Shown here: positions 33,038-40,147 of the stretch, in pieces
Numbering within the stretch: position 1 is the first letter of the stretch
Layout of the letters: the number at the start of each line of letters is the position of its first letter
The notes under the pieces: generated by a model
The model's input: the letters and a program-made list of their open reading frames with translations, nothing else
Told to the model about the DNA's origin: nothing
The model's database searches: none
Position numbers and translations under genes: made by a program
Virus record (IMG/VR): IMGVR_UViG_3300044695_001575
Coordinates: 1 to 40,147 of that record
Origin: a virus
Reading direction: 5' to 3' (one strand)
DNA: 40,147 nt

Positions 33038-33674
33038 TTTGTTTCAACCCCAAATAACTTATTATTTCTGGTTTAAACCAAGACTGCAAAACCATATATT
33101 TTGTACCCATCAATATTTTTTTAGACTCATGATAATATGGAGGAGTTGCTGGAAATATAACTAAACTTCCAGCCTCTGGCTTAATATCTATATTTTGATT
33201 TTTAAAGCATAGGCTTCCCCCATCGTAGTTATCATTAAGATACATAACTGTAGTTAATATTGGTGAATTATCGTCTCCAAATGAATCAACATGAGAAGAA
33301 AGTTCTGCATTTGTAAAATATTTATTAATAGTTAAAGGTCTTTGTCTTGTGTTTAGTCCATACATAAAATCTTTTGATACTTGAATATCATGTGTTTTAC
33401 TATAGTGATCCATTGTTGATATAAGCCCATCTGATATTGTTTTATTTATAGAAATCAACAAACTATTTGTTTCATTCTTTATTAAATCAGAGACTGGTTT
33501 TATTTTTCCATAGTTGTCTTCTGGTCTTCTCCACCATTTCCATTTTTCTATACTTGTTGACTTATTTAAAAACATATCTGTATCTTCTATTAGATCTATC
33601 AAGATACTTGGATTTTCAATAACTCCCTTATAGTAATGAATTTTATCATATTGAATTATTTCAAAATTATGCAT
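33030..33674 (-). CDS. 2-oxoglutarate/Fe(II) oxygenase, prolyl-4-hydroxylase type (paralogue B)
   Basis: In this 214-residue enzyme the iron ligands are H128 and D130 (SHVDSF) and H182 (YYHESK), with K192 (GTKYM) as the probable 2-oxoglutarate-binding residue. The core VMYLNDNYDGGSLCF is present. It shares YDKIHYYK, the IEDTD/IESTD region, the KW-rich stretch and HESK with the following gene, showing recent tandem duplication followed by divergence. It overlaps the neighbours by 8 bases on each side, so translation is coupled. No signal peptide is present, so it acts in the host cytoplasm. Confidence 0.87.
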   Translation of the reverse strand: MHNFEIIQYDKIHYYKGVIENPSILIDLIEDTDMFLNKSTSIEKWKWWRRPEDNYGKIKPVSDLIKNETNSLLISINKTISDGLISTMDHYSKTHDIQVSKDFMYGLNTRQRPLTINKYFTNAELSSHVDSFGDDNSPILTTVMYLNDNYDGGSLCFKNQNIDIKPEAGSLVIFPATPPYYHESKKILMGTKYMVLQSWFKPEIISYLGLKQNV

Positions 33675-34344
33675 TTTTATTACCTTTATCCCATTCAGCC
33701 TTTTGTTTTTCTTGTTGCTTTCTTACCTCTTCCTCTTCTTTTTTCCATCTATCAATAGTTTCTTGATCATACTCTGCATCTGCATAATCCCAAAATGAAA
33801 CCATTGTGTATCTAGTTCCTTCTAATATTTCTTTTACCCCATGAATATTTTCATGACCTCCAGGAAACATTATGTATGAGAAAACTGGTGGTTTAAATTC
33901 AATGCTATGATCTGGAAAGTATAATTCTCCGCCTTTATAGTTATCATTTAAATATAAAATTCCTACATATTTATTAATTTCAAAAGCATTTGGGACTCCA
34001 TCGTGATTTGAGTTGTCCGAGTGTGGTGCAGCAAATCCCCCAACATCCCATTTCTGAGCATGAGAAGTGTTTGGTCTTAATTCTCTATCAAACATAAGTT
34101 CTACTGCTTGTTTAAATCTATCCCTTATATTTTTAAAATATTCTGGCTCTAAATTAAATTGAAGTAGTCTAGAATCACTGTCTGCAAATCCCATTCCCTT
34201 AGAACCATAAAAGGCAACGTCTCCCCAAATACTAGCCATAGACTCAAAGTAATCAATCATGTCTTTTGCTTGATTAGGATTTACAAAATTATCAATTCTT
34301 GCAATGTCTTCTTTATAATACACTAAATCATTCTTCGTATACAT
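33667..34344 (-). CDS. 2-oxoglutarate/Fe(II) oxygenase, prolyl-4-hydroxylase type, with charged tail
   Basis: In this 225-residue enzyme the ligands are H108 and D110 (PHSDNS) and H168 (NIHGVKE), with R178 (GTRYT) as the 2-oxoglutarate anchor. The core GILYLNDNYKGGELYF is intact. Residues 195-225 form a charged helix (RWKKEEEEVRKQQEKQKAEW) that the other copies lack, perhaps for oligomerisation or partner binding. The first base of its ATG overlaps the previous stop, and it overlaps the next gene by 8 bases. It is closer to the upstream oxygenase (HGVKE, Arg anchor) than to the two downstream copies. Confidence 0.87.
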   Translation of the reverse strand: MYTKNDLVYYKEDIARIDNFVNPNQAKDMIDYFESMASIWGDVAFYGSKGMGFADSDSRLLQFNLEPEYFKNIRDRFKQAVELMFDRELRPNTSHAQKWDVGGFAAPHSDNSNHDGVPNAFEINKYVGILYLNDNYKGGELYFPDHSIEFKPPVFSYIMFPGGHENIHGVKEILEGTRYTMVSFWDYADAEYDQETIDRWKKEEEEVRKQQEKQKAEWDKGNKNA

Positions 34345-35006
34345 TATTTACCTCTATGTTCTAATATTGTCCAAAAGAATGGAATAACATATCTTATTCC
34401 ACTTTTTATTTCTTTTACCCCATGTAAATAGTTTTTATCACCTGGAAAAAAATATGCAGACCCTGCTTTAGGTTTAAACTCAATATCATGTTGAGGGAAA
34501 TAAAGTTCTCCACCTTCATAATCATCGTTTAAATAAAATAAACCTGCAATGTCATAATATGGAAAATCATTTGGAAGTCCTTCATTATCACCCTCATGAA
34601 GTTCTTTGTCAGCATGTGGCAACTGATACTGGCCAGGCAGCCATCTAACTATTGCTGGATTTGTTGGAAGAGCATCAACATTATAAAACTCATCTACTTC
34701 TTTTTTAAGTCTTTTTACAATTCTATCTATACTATTAACAATTGTTAGATTTTGAGATATTATGGTATCTCTTGTTGCTACTCTATCTTTCCAATACTCT
34801 GATTCATAAATAATAGTTCCATCTTCATTATAATGAGTCTCTGTTACATCCCAAACCTTTATTGAACTAGCAAATGTATATAAACCATTTAACTCGGTAG
34901 GTTTCATAAAATTTTCTCTAGACTGAATCATGTCAGGAGAATTTCCAAAAAATCCAGAAGGGGTTATAGAAAACCTATCGTTTACAAAATTATTAGCATA
35001 CTTCAT
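34344..35006 (-). CDS. 2-oxoglutarate/Fe(II) oxygenase, prolyl-4-hydroxylase type
   Basis: In this 220-residue enzyme the ligands are H131 and D133 (PHADKE) and H195 (YLHGVKE), with R205 (GIRYV). The core LFYLNDDYEGGELYF is present, and VRWLPGQYQLPHAD matches the strand before the first ligand pair. Length and motif spacing fit the single-domain phage members. It shares one base with the following oxygenase gene and is 18 bases from the upstream unknown gene. The substrate is not evident; peptide, nucleotide or small-molecule substrates all occur in the family. Confidence 0.87.
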   Translation of the reverse strand: MKYANNFVNDRFSITPSGFFGNSPDMIQSRENFMKPTELNGLYTFASSIKVWDVTETHYNEDGTIIYESEYWKDRVATRDTIISQNLTIVNSIDRIVKRLKKEVDEFYNVDALPTNPAIVRWLPGQYQLPHADKELHEGDNEGLPNDFPYYDIAGLFYLNDDYEGGELYFPQHDIEFKPKAGSAYFFPGDKNYLHGVKEIKSGIRYVIPFFWTILEHRGK

Positions 35007-35024
35007 ATAGATATCCTATCATAT

Positions 35025-35759
35025 TTACTCATAAGATCTTTTTTCCCATACTTCATTTTTATATACCCCACCATCTTTAACTCTATATTTTTTACTATTT
35101 TTATAATTTTTCATATTAAGGTTCTTAGGTTCTTCTATCACAATTTCAGATTCCCAGTTTTCTCTTTTAAATGGAAATAGTTGAGCATACGGTGTTCCAG
35201 CAGGAATGGTTCCAGTAAAACCTTGTATTACAAAAAATGGAAGGGATCCAGATAAATTAATTTTATCATTATCTATTATGCCAACGGTATTAATAAAAGG
35301 TAAATCAAATCTATTCATAGGAGTCAAATATAAAGCACTATATCCTTCTGGAAGAATAATTCCCCAATCAATAAACCATGCAAAATGATCTAAATAACAA
35401 TTGTCTGGTTGATAAAATTGTTCCATAGGCGGCCTTGGTGTACAAAAATCTTGATAGTTTGGATCATCAATCCTACAAGATATTTTTTGATTTTCATCTA
35501 AATAAAAATGTACATCACAAGGTGTTTTTAATAAATATCCACTAATCATGGTATCAAACACAGCAGGACATGCTTTCCAGGTAGGCATCTTGCCACCGTC
35601 TTGTCCAATAACAAATTCTTCAGTATGTGGATTTTTTACAAATCTATCTGCTTTCTTATACCAATCTGGCATAACCTTATTTGCAGCAACTGGAGTAGAA
35701 ATACTTTCTTTAGTTAACCAACTTCTATTACTAATAAATTTTATATTTTTTTTATCCAT
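35025..35759 (-). CDS. Beta-rich phage protein of unknown function, associated with oxygenases
   Basis: The protein has about 244 residues; the ATG at 35757-35759 is preferred to the TTG before it. It begins KKNIKFISNRSWLTKESIST, then VMPDWYKKADRF, ACPAVFDTMISGYLLKTPCD and FAWFIDWGIILPEGYSALYL, ending with a basic polar tail. I recall proteins with the same WLTKE...PDWYKK...GYLL pattern as common, uncharacterised genes of aquatic phages beside oxygenases. The repeated short strands and the G-x-P turn (PAGTPYAQLFPF) suggest a jelly-roll. No Fe ligands of the HxD type are seen. It overlaps the upstream gene by 8 bases. Confidence 0.6.
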   Translation of the reverse strand: MDKKNIKFISNRSWLTKESISTPVAANKVMPDWYKKADRFVKNPHTEEFVIGQDGGKMPTWKACPAVFDTMISGYLLKTPCDVHFYLDENQKISCRIDDPNYQDFCTPRPPMEQFYQPDNCYLDHFAWFIDWGIILPEGYSALYLTPMNRFDLPFINTVGIIDNDKINLSGSLPFFVIQGFTGTIPAGTPYAQLFPFKRENWESEIVIEEPKNLNMKNYKNSKKYRVKDGGVYKNEVWEKRSYE

Positions 35760-36462
35760 CAATATTCCTATTGTCTTTTATTTTTAACTTTAAAGACTTT
35801 ACTTCATGATTTCCAATAGATTTACCATCATAATCTATAGCATCCCTATACCAATCTGTCCAATTTCCACCTTTAATTATTTCTGCACTTACTTCATTTC
35901 TTTTATTATGGTAGTCAAAATATGATTGAGGTAATTCATAATTGTTTAATTCTAATTCAACATTAGACATATCTGTTAAAGATATAGGTAATAATGTTAC
36001 AATTGGGTCCCCTGCTTTTATTGTTATCTCTTCATTTGCTTTAGTTATCTTTATAGCAACTGGAAAAAATGAATCATAAAAAGAAGTAGATATTATACTA
36101 GTAAAGGCTTGATACGAATTGCTAAAATAATTGGGTACAGGCATGTGCAACATACTTATATTTTTTTCTGTTTTAAAAATAATTCCAGAATTAAAACTTA
36201 GTGAGGCATTTGCTCTTTCTGCATAACACCATCTGTTTCCATTTAAAATCTTAACATGATCAGCAGATGAATTATCCACACCATCCCATATAAATGTTAT
36301 ATCTTCGGGTGCAGATAACTCGTATCCAATAGAGTTAGCAAGACTTATTGGAAAACAATGATACGCATGTGCATCGTATGTATTATCCATCCAATTTCTT
36401 TTAACTCTTGTTTGTTTAATGCTTAACGCATCTTTAGTTAGATATGCATTAATTACTGACAT
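35752..36462 (-). CDS. Beta-rich protein of unknown function, DUF6065-like
   Basis: This 236-residue protein contains RVKRNWMDNTYDAHAYHC, then FPISLANSIGYELSAPEDIT and FIWDG, a pattern I associate with the DUF6065 family, although this name is uncertain. Later sequence (EEITIKAGDPIVTLLPISL) parallels the TIPAGTPYAQLFPF turn of the next gene, so the two are probably distant paralogues with the same fold. It is nested tightly between an oxygenase gene (one-base overlap) and its paralogue. A substrate-binding or accessory role for the oxygenases is a guess from context. Confidence 0.55.
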   Translation of the reverse strand: MSVINAYLTKDALSIKQTRVKRNWMDNTYDAHAYHCFPISLANSIGYELSAPEDITFIWDGVDNSSADHVKILNGNRWCYAERANASLSFNSGIIFKTEKNISMLHMPVPNYFSNSYQAFTSIISTSFYDSFFPVAIKITKANEEITIKAGDPIVTLLPISLTDMSNVELELNNYELPQSYFDYHNKRNEVSAEIIKGGNWTDWYRDAIDYDGKSIGNHEVKSLKLKIKDNRNIDG

Positions 36463-37142
36463 TAATTTCCAGTTTCTGAATAAAACTGTGGAAGGTGAAA
36501 TTTTTCACTATAATCAAGCATTGTCACTATAGAATATTTTAATCCAGAAGTTACCTTTTCTGCAATATGTGGATACATATAATTTGATGGAAATACATAT
36601 ACGTCTCCAGCCCTAGGCTTTACTTTCAACCCCTGAAGTCTAAAGGAAAGTTCTCCACCTTCATAAGTATCGTTTGGATATGCAACTAAAGAAACTGTGC
36701 AGTTATATGAAAACCCATGATCATGATGCTCCATAAAATGTTGGCCTTCACCATATCTAATAAAGTTAAATGACTCCCAATATCTTAATTCACCAATTTT
36801 AAAAATTGATCTATAGTGCTCTACTACTGGGAATTGTCTATCAAAACAATCTTGCCACAAACTTGCTAATTCTTCATATGCCTTACTTCCATCATTATAA
36901 AGATCAGATTTTTTATATTTAAAATCTACGCAATCTCTATAATCTTTCATTACTTGACTATATCCCACCATGGCTTGTTGCCAATTATATGGGTTATTAT
37001 CTTTCATAACATTTTCAATTCTATTAATAATATCTAAAGATTCTGGTAAAACATCTCTATAAACATATATACCAGACCCTAAATCTTCAAAACTAGACCA
37101 TGTTTGACCTAAATTTTGAGATACTAAATCAGCAGCCTTCAT
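36462..37142 (-). CDS. 2-oxoglutarate/Fe(II) oxygenase, prolyl-4-hydroxylase type (first gene of operon)
   Basis: In this 226-residue enzyme the ligands are H139 and D141 (HHDHGF) and H192 (YPHIAEK), with K202 (GLKYS) as the basic anchor. The core VAYPNDTYEGGELSF replaces the YLND of the other copies with YPND, so this is the most divergent of the five. The RYGEGQHFMEHHDH stretch resembles viral and bacterial P4H-like enzymes. A promoter (TTGCTT, 16 bases, TATAAT) and an AAAGG ribosome-binding site precede it, making it the lead gene of a unit that continues to 32423. Confidence 0.88.
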   Translation of the reverse strand: MKAADLVSQNLGQTWSSFEDLGSGIYVYRDVLPESLDIINRIENVMKDNNPYNWQQAMVGYSQVMKDYRDCVDFKYKKSDLYNDGSKAYEELASLWQDCFDRQFPVVEHYRSIFKIGELRYWESFNFIRYGEGQHFMEHHDHGFSYNCTVSLVAYPNDTYEGGELSFRLQGLKVKPRAGDVYVFPSNYMYPHIAEKVTSGLKYSIVTMLDYSEKFHLPQFYSETGN

Positions 37143-37162
37143 AATAACCTTTCGACATAAAT

Positions 37163-37190
37163 ATTATACAGGAAACTTAAGAAAAAGCAA
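37163..37190 (-). promoter_or_regulatory. Promoter of the oxygenase operon
   Basis: The minus strand has TTGCTT (37185-37190), a 16-base spacer and a perfect TATAAT (37163-37168) in the 48-base gap after the Hint-domain gene. Transcription would begin about 14 bases before the first oxygenase ATG. Confidence 0.5.
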
Positions 37191-38090
37191 CTATTTATTA
37201 TGAACTAGCATATTTCCAGCAATAAACAAGTCTGTATCTTCTACGGATATTGCATATACGGTCCTAGGTCCGCCTTCATCTATTGTTATATTAGTTATTT
37301 CAGTTTCTTCAAAAGAATCAGACATTGGGTTATATTTTATAATATAATCACCTATCGCAGTTTGGTTTGTTTCTAAATACTGCCAGTTTTCACCACTAGG
37401 CTTTAATAACATTAATTGATTAAATGACATCCTAGTTCCTGAGTCATTATTAAAATACAAAGTTTGTTTTACACTAGGAACTGCACTTACAACAGTTGTT
37501 TTTATTCTAGACATATTTGTTAACATTTCTGCTTCCCACTCTTCTGGGCTTTGTACACTTTCATCTGTATACTCAGTATATGTTGGTGCCCAAATTATGT
37601 CACCAACTAAAAGATCTTCTGCTTTTTTGGTTATAATTGTGTCATTTTCTCCAACTACCGATATTAAAGTTTGTGAGTCTATACACCCCATAAATCTTGG
37701 AGGTATCCATGGGAACCAAGGTCCAAAACTTGGTGGGAAGAACGGTGGGAAGAATGGTGGAAAGAACGGTGGGAAGAATGGTGGTGCTACTGGAGTAGCA
37801 GAATTACTTGCTGCAGAAGGTGTTGATGTTGAAACTCCATTTCCTAATGTAACTGTAAATGTATAAGCAGTTCCATTAGATAATCCACTAACAGTGATTG
37901 GAGATGTTGAACTTGTTCCAGTAATTCCACTAGGGTTTGATGTTGCTGTATAAGTTGTTCCTACTGGTTTTCCTAGATAGGTTGGTGCAGTAAAAGATAC
38001 GGTACACTGTGCATTTCCAGCATTTGCTACACCTATTGTAGGAGTTCCTGGCTGTATTCCACCAGCACCTAATCCAAGAATTAAAGGCAT
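37191..38090 (-). CDS. Fibre-associated protein: fibronectin-like domain, (FFPP)4 linker, C-terminal Hint domain
   Basis: The protein has 299 residues. Residues 15-100 look like a fibronectin-III module (AQCTVSFTAPTY... GLSNGTAYTFTVTLGNG). Residues 103-120 are PPFFPPFFPPFFPPFFPP, followed by an aromatic/proline stretch to 133. Residues 136-298 are a Hint (intein/hedgehog-type) domain: C136 starts GCIDSQTLISVVG, KKAEDLLVGDII follows, and the end is TVYAISVEDTDLFIAG then LVHNK. Inteins end in HN plus Cys, Ser or Thr; here HN is followed by Lys and the stop. The usual TxxH block looks like SFNQ, without the His. Autocleavage before C136 could free or modify the N-terminal part. It sits at the end of the fibre block. 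Confidence 0.75.
   Translation of the reverse strand: MPLILGLGAGGIQPGTPTIGVANAGNAQCTVSFTAPTYLGKPVGTTYTATSNPSGITGTSSTSPITVSGLSNGTAYTFTVTLGNGVSTSTPSAASNSATPVAPPFFPPFFPPFFPPFFPPSFGPWFPWIPPRFMGCIDSQTLISVVGENDTIITKKAEDLLVGDIIWAPTYTEYTDESVQSPEEWEAEMLTNMSRIKTTVVSAVPSVKQTLYFNNDSGTRMSFNQLMLLKPSGENWQYLETNQTAIGDYIIKYNPMSDSFEETEITNITIDEGGPRTVYAISVEDTDLFIAGNMLVHNK
37733..37784 (-). repeat. Tandem 12-base repeat coding for FFPP
   Basis: On the plus strand a unit like GGTGGGAAGAAC or GGTGGAAAGAAT repeats four times. On the minus strand each unit encodes Phe-Phe-Pro-Pro. The alternating variants suggest an ancestral 24-base unit duplicated once. Confidence 0.8.
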
Positions 38091-38093
38091 TTA

Positions 38094-39083
38094 TTAAGCC
38101 GCCAAATCCCCAAGAACAACCCATGTGTCTGTTGCTCTTTTTACTAGAGTAGCAGCAGACCATTGTGCTCTTAGTTTTAATCCAGGAGTGCCATTAACGG
38201 TAACTCCAGCACCTGCAACAATTGTTGTTTGTCCAGAACCAGTTTGTAAAATTGTAACTTGAGAACCTATAGGCCAAGCAACTGTTGAGTTTGCTGGAAC
38301 TGTTAAATTATTTCCTGATGCAACATTCATTTCTACGACTTTACCAACATCTGTTAGTGCTAATTCATAAGAGGCTGATCGAGCATTTGCTGGGATTCTA
38401 ATATCAGATACTCCTGTTCCTGTAATGTTAATAGCAGAAATATTTCCAACTGCTTCAAGAGATCCAATTTTTAATGAATCATATGTTGCTCCAGTAAAGT
38501 CTACTTGAGTTGATGGAGAAGCACTTATGTTAGAGAATAATTTCCAAACTGAATCAGTATCATCTCTAACAAATCCTGTATATCTAGTGCTTGCACTTTC
38601 TACATATTTTCCAGAAAGACCAATATCTACTAGATTTGCATTATTATTTGATGCCAATAAAATTATTGGATCAGTCACTGAAACAGATTGAGTGTTAACA
38701 AAAGTTGTTGATCCAGATACATTTAAATTTCCAGTAACAGATAAATTACTTCCAACAGTTAAATTTGTTGTAATTGCAACACTATCTGGAAGTCCAATTG
38801 TAATTGATCCTGTTGAAGCAGAAACATTTACTTCATTTGCAGTTCCTGTAATTGTATTAACATAATCTTCTATTTCTACTAATTCTAATCTATTGTTAAT
38901 ATCAGCAAGGTGTGCGTGAACACTGTCTGCTGCTGGTGGCTCTGTGCCATCATAATCATCAATTCCATAATGATAAAGTTTAAAAGCCTCAACGATATTT
39001 GCTTGATCGTTTAATGAGGGAATCTTTGTATCGAATTCGGTGGCATTATACCCCGATGCATCGCTTACTAATTGACCTGCCAT
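38094..39083 (-). CDS. Tail fibre-like protein
   Basis: This 329-residue protein has an N-terminal region with a short helix (ADSVHAHLADINNRLELVEI), then beta repeats rich in Ser, Val, Thr and Asn (TTNLTVGSNLSVTGNLNVSG, a pattern typical of trimeric phage fibre shafts). A C-terminal beta domain follows (GQTTIVAGAGVTVNGTPGLK, then WSAATLVKRATDTWVVLG), resembling fibre tips or head-fibre proteins. It is likely an appendage for host contact. It is spaced 3 bases from the Hint-domain gene, so the two are co-expressed. Confidence 0.72.
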   Translation of the reverse strand: MAGQLVSDASGYNATEFDTKIPSLNDQANIVEAFKLYHYGIDDYDGTEPPAADSVHAHLADINNRLELVEIEDYVNTITGTANEVNVSASTGSITIGLPDSVAITTNLTVGSNLSVTGNLNVSGSTTFVNTQSVSVTDPIILLASNNNANLVDIGLSGKYVESASTRYTGFVRDDTDSVWKLFSNISASPSTQVDFTGATYDSLKIGSLEAVGNISAINITGTGVSDIRIPANARSASYELALTDVGKVVEMNVASGNNLTVPANSTVAWPIGSQVTILQTGSGQTTIVAGAGVTVNGTPGLKLRAQWSAATLVKRATDTWVVLGDLAA

Positions 39084-39102
39084 TTAGTTCACCTACTTTA
39101 AA

Positions 39103-39678
39103 TTATAACACAATACTAAGAGAGATATTGAAGTCAATATTCCCAGTTAGATCAGTTGTGCTACCTGCTATTTGTTTAGCCTTTACTACAAAAAATAACT
39201 GTCTACTTCCTGATGTAATTATACCTTTATTTGATATGGAATATGCGATAGCCTCAGAATGTTCGGGGGTAAGTTGAATAGATATATTATCTGATAATAA
39301 TGTTATAGGGGCATCTTGATAAAAATCACTAATAGGAATAGATACACTTGCACTACCCCCAGAAAATGTTAATTCTTCTATTGTTGTATATAATATTGGT
39401 TGAAATTTTAATATAGATTGCCATTCATTACCGCCTGGAACTGTGTTGTATTGATAAACAACACCATAGTCACCACCAGCATCAGTTCTAACATATAGGT
39501 CACTTATTTGTGGGGCTTCGTTTACGAAGGCTCCTGCGTTGCTATTTGGGTCTCCAGAGCCAGAATAAATTAAACTGCCACGATCACCTTCGGGACCTAT
39601 ATCTAGGCCTATTTCGATGCTTTCTGGCGGTCCAAATACTGTAATAGAGTCAGTCTGTAGCACAGAGTTTATAGCCAC
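39103..39678 (-). CDS. Virion appendage protein, possibly with collagen-like segment
   Basis: In this 191-residue protein residues about 25-40 include a short Gly-rich stretch (GPEGDRGSLIYSGSGDP), as in the phage collagen-like/fibre start modules. The rest is beta-rich (SVSIPISDFYQDAPITLL... RQLFFVVKAKQIAG) with a C-terminal strand. It directly abuts the preceding gene. A fibre or baseplate accessory role is inferred from composition and position. Confidence 0.55.
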   Translation of the reverse strand: MAINSVLQTDSITVFGPPESIEIGLDIGPEGDRGSLIYSGSGDPNSNAGAFVNEAPQISDLYVRTDAGGDYGVVYQYNTVPGGNEWQSILKFQPILYTTIEELTFSGGSASVSIPISDFYQDAPITLLSDNISIQLTPEHSEAIAYSISNKGIITSGSRQLFFVVKAKQIAGSTTDLTGNIDFNISLSIVL

Positions 39679-40029
39679 TTATACTGCCCTTCCTGTTACA
39701 TCCTGAACCACTGTAATTGCACCAGTTAGAAGTGTGTATTTTGTTGAAGCAGATGTGTTATTAATTTGAACATCATAAACATAATTGTTTGCAGACATTA
39801 AATCTCCAAGTGCTGGAGTAATCTTGCATGTAAGACTTGTTGAACCAGTAACTACTGTTCCTGTTCCTATCAGAGTTCCTGATGAACCACGGGCGGTAGC
39901 AACTGTAAATAAATTTGAATTATAAGATGTTAAATCAAATGCTGTACCATTTGCATTTTTGGGGTATATAACAAATTCATAACTATCACCTCGATAGTAG
40001 TTAAAGTTATATGTTGCTGGGAATGCCAT
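39679..40029 (-). CDS. Small beta-sandwich protein, baseplate upper-domain-like
   Basis: This 116-residue protein begins YNFNYYRGDSYEFVIYPKNA, then FDLTSYNSNLFTVATARGS and CKITPALGDLMSANNYVYDV. The RGDS-x-FVI opening and the DLTSY strand resemble the N-terminal domain of BppU-type baseplate proteins of siphoviruses, which dock fibres to the baseplate. The AAAGGTG ribosome-binding site precedes the ATG. An extended -10 promoter lies upstream. Confidence 0.6.
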   Translation of the reverse strand: MAFPATYNFNYYRGDSYEFVIYPKNANGTAFDLTSYNSNLFTVATARGSSGTLIGTGTVVTGSTSLTCKITPALGDLMSANNYVYDVQINNTSASTKYTLLTGAITVVQDVTGRAV

Positions 40030-40049
40030 TTATTTAATCACCTTTATTT

Positions 40050-40058
40050 ATTATATCA
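40050..40058 (-). promoter_or_regulatory. Extended -10 promoter before the fibre block
   Basis: The minus strand reads TGA TATAAT, a perfect -10 with TGn extension, about 20 bases before the ATG at 40029. No clear -35 is present. It would drive the four-gene fibre block ending with the Hint-domain gene. Confidence 0.45.
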
Positions 40059-40067
40059 TTATGAAAG

Positions 40068-40147
40068 TTATGTTAGATATCTAATTATTACTATACCGCT
40101 ACCGCCGTTACCACCATTTGCAGCCTGACCTGCTGAACCAGATCCTC
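40068..40147 (-). CDS. Glycine-rich fibre protein, C-terminal end only (partial)
   Basis: The minus-strand frame entering at the right edge reads GSGSAGQAANGGNGGSG and ends IVIIRYLT with the stop at 40068-40070. Glycine-rich runs ending in GSGIVIIRY are a recurrent C-terminal signature of phage glycine-rich tail and fibre proteins. Only 25 residues are visible, so the rest cannot be judged. It is part of the same fibre block. Confidence 0.7.
   Translation of the reverse strand, partial: GSGSAGQAANGGNGGSGIVIIRYLT

Noticed and set aside
37597-37866. Plus-strand frame with GGKNGGKNGGKNGG
   Set aside because: Antisense of the FFPP repeat inside a well-supported minus-strand gene.

Overview
The window is a compact, AT-rich piece of a tailed double-stranded DNA phage genome with a long-tailed (siphovirus) plan. 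An HK97-type head set, a tail-assembly chaperone pair with a -1 frameshift, a 2067-residue tape measure and a long run of tail-tip and fibre genes are all visible. Several traits resemble phages of Actinomycetota: the chaperone C-terminus, the tape measure with its repeated PALLTPGEF motif, and a lysozyme-like protein with the C...RGWY ending common in actinobacterial secreted transglycosylases. Together with the low GC, a freshwater or marine low-GC actinobacterial host is a reasonable inference, but nothing here proves it. No integrase, repressor, tRNA, CRISPR array or insertion sequence was seen. The terminase is not in the window.

Layout, read in the main direction of transcription (minus strand, right to left). 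40147-37191: tail-fibre block with a glycine-rich protein (cut by the window edge), small beta-rich proteins, a fibre-like protein, and a fibronectin-like protein with an (FFPP)4 linker and a C-terminal Hint domain. 37142-32423: a tightly overlapping operon of five 2-oxoglutarate/Fe(II) oxygenases (prolyl-4-hydroxylase type) and two related beta-rich proteins of unknown function. 32428-29228: a mixed-strand island with a sulfotransferase (+), a holin-like protein (-), a GT-B glycosyltransferase (-), a membrane-anchored transglycosylase (+) and a small cysteine protein (+). Most of the recognisable sigma70-like promoters sit here. 29165-27225: class II (B12-dependent) ribonucleotide reductase. 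27195-23650: very large tail or appendage protein.

23631-15860: head and neck genes in the order portal (split by a -1 frame change), protease-scaffold with a nested internal scaffold start, major capsid, adaptor, stopper, tail terminator, major tail protein and tail chaperones. 15854-2041: tape measure, distal tail protein, tail hub and receptor-side tail proteins. 2019-1: start of the replication region, with a zinc ribbon, a helix-turn-helix/AT-hook protein, two small proteins and a DnaB-like helicase that runs off the left edge.

How it fits together: the structural genes are one co-directional late unit, interrupted by hairpin terminators after the major capsid and major tail genes (probably setting dosage) and by internal promoters. 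The oxygenase, glycosyltransferase and sulfotransferase genes lie beside the fibre genes. They could form a modification pathway acting on virion or host-surface molecules. The proline-rich FFPP repeat next to five prolyl-hydroxylase-like enzymes is the most suggestive link, but it remains a hypothesis.
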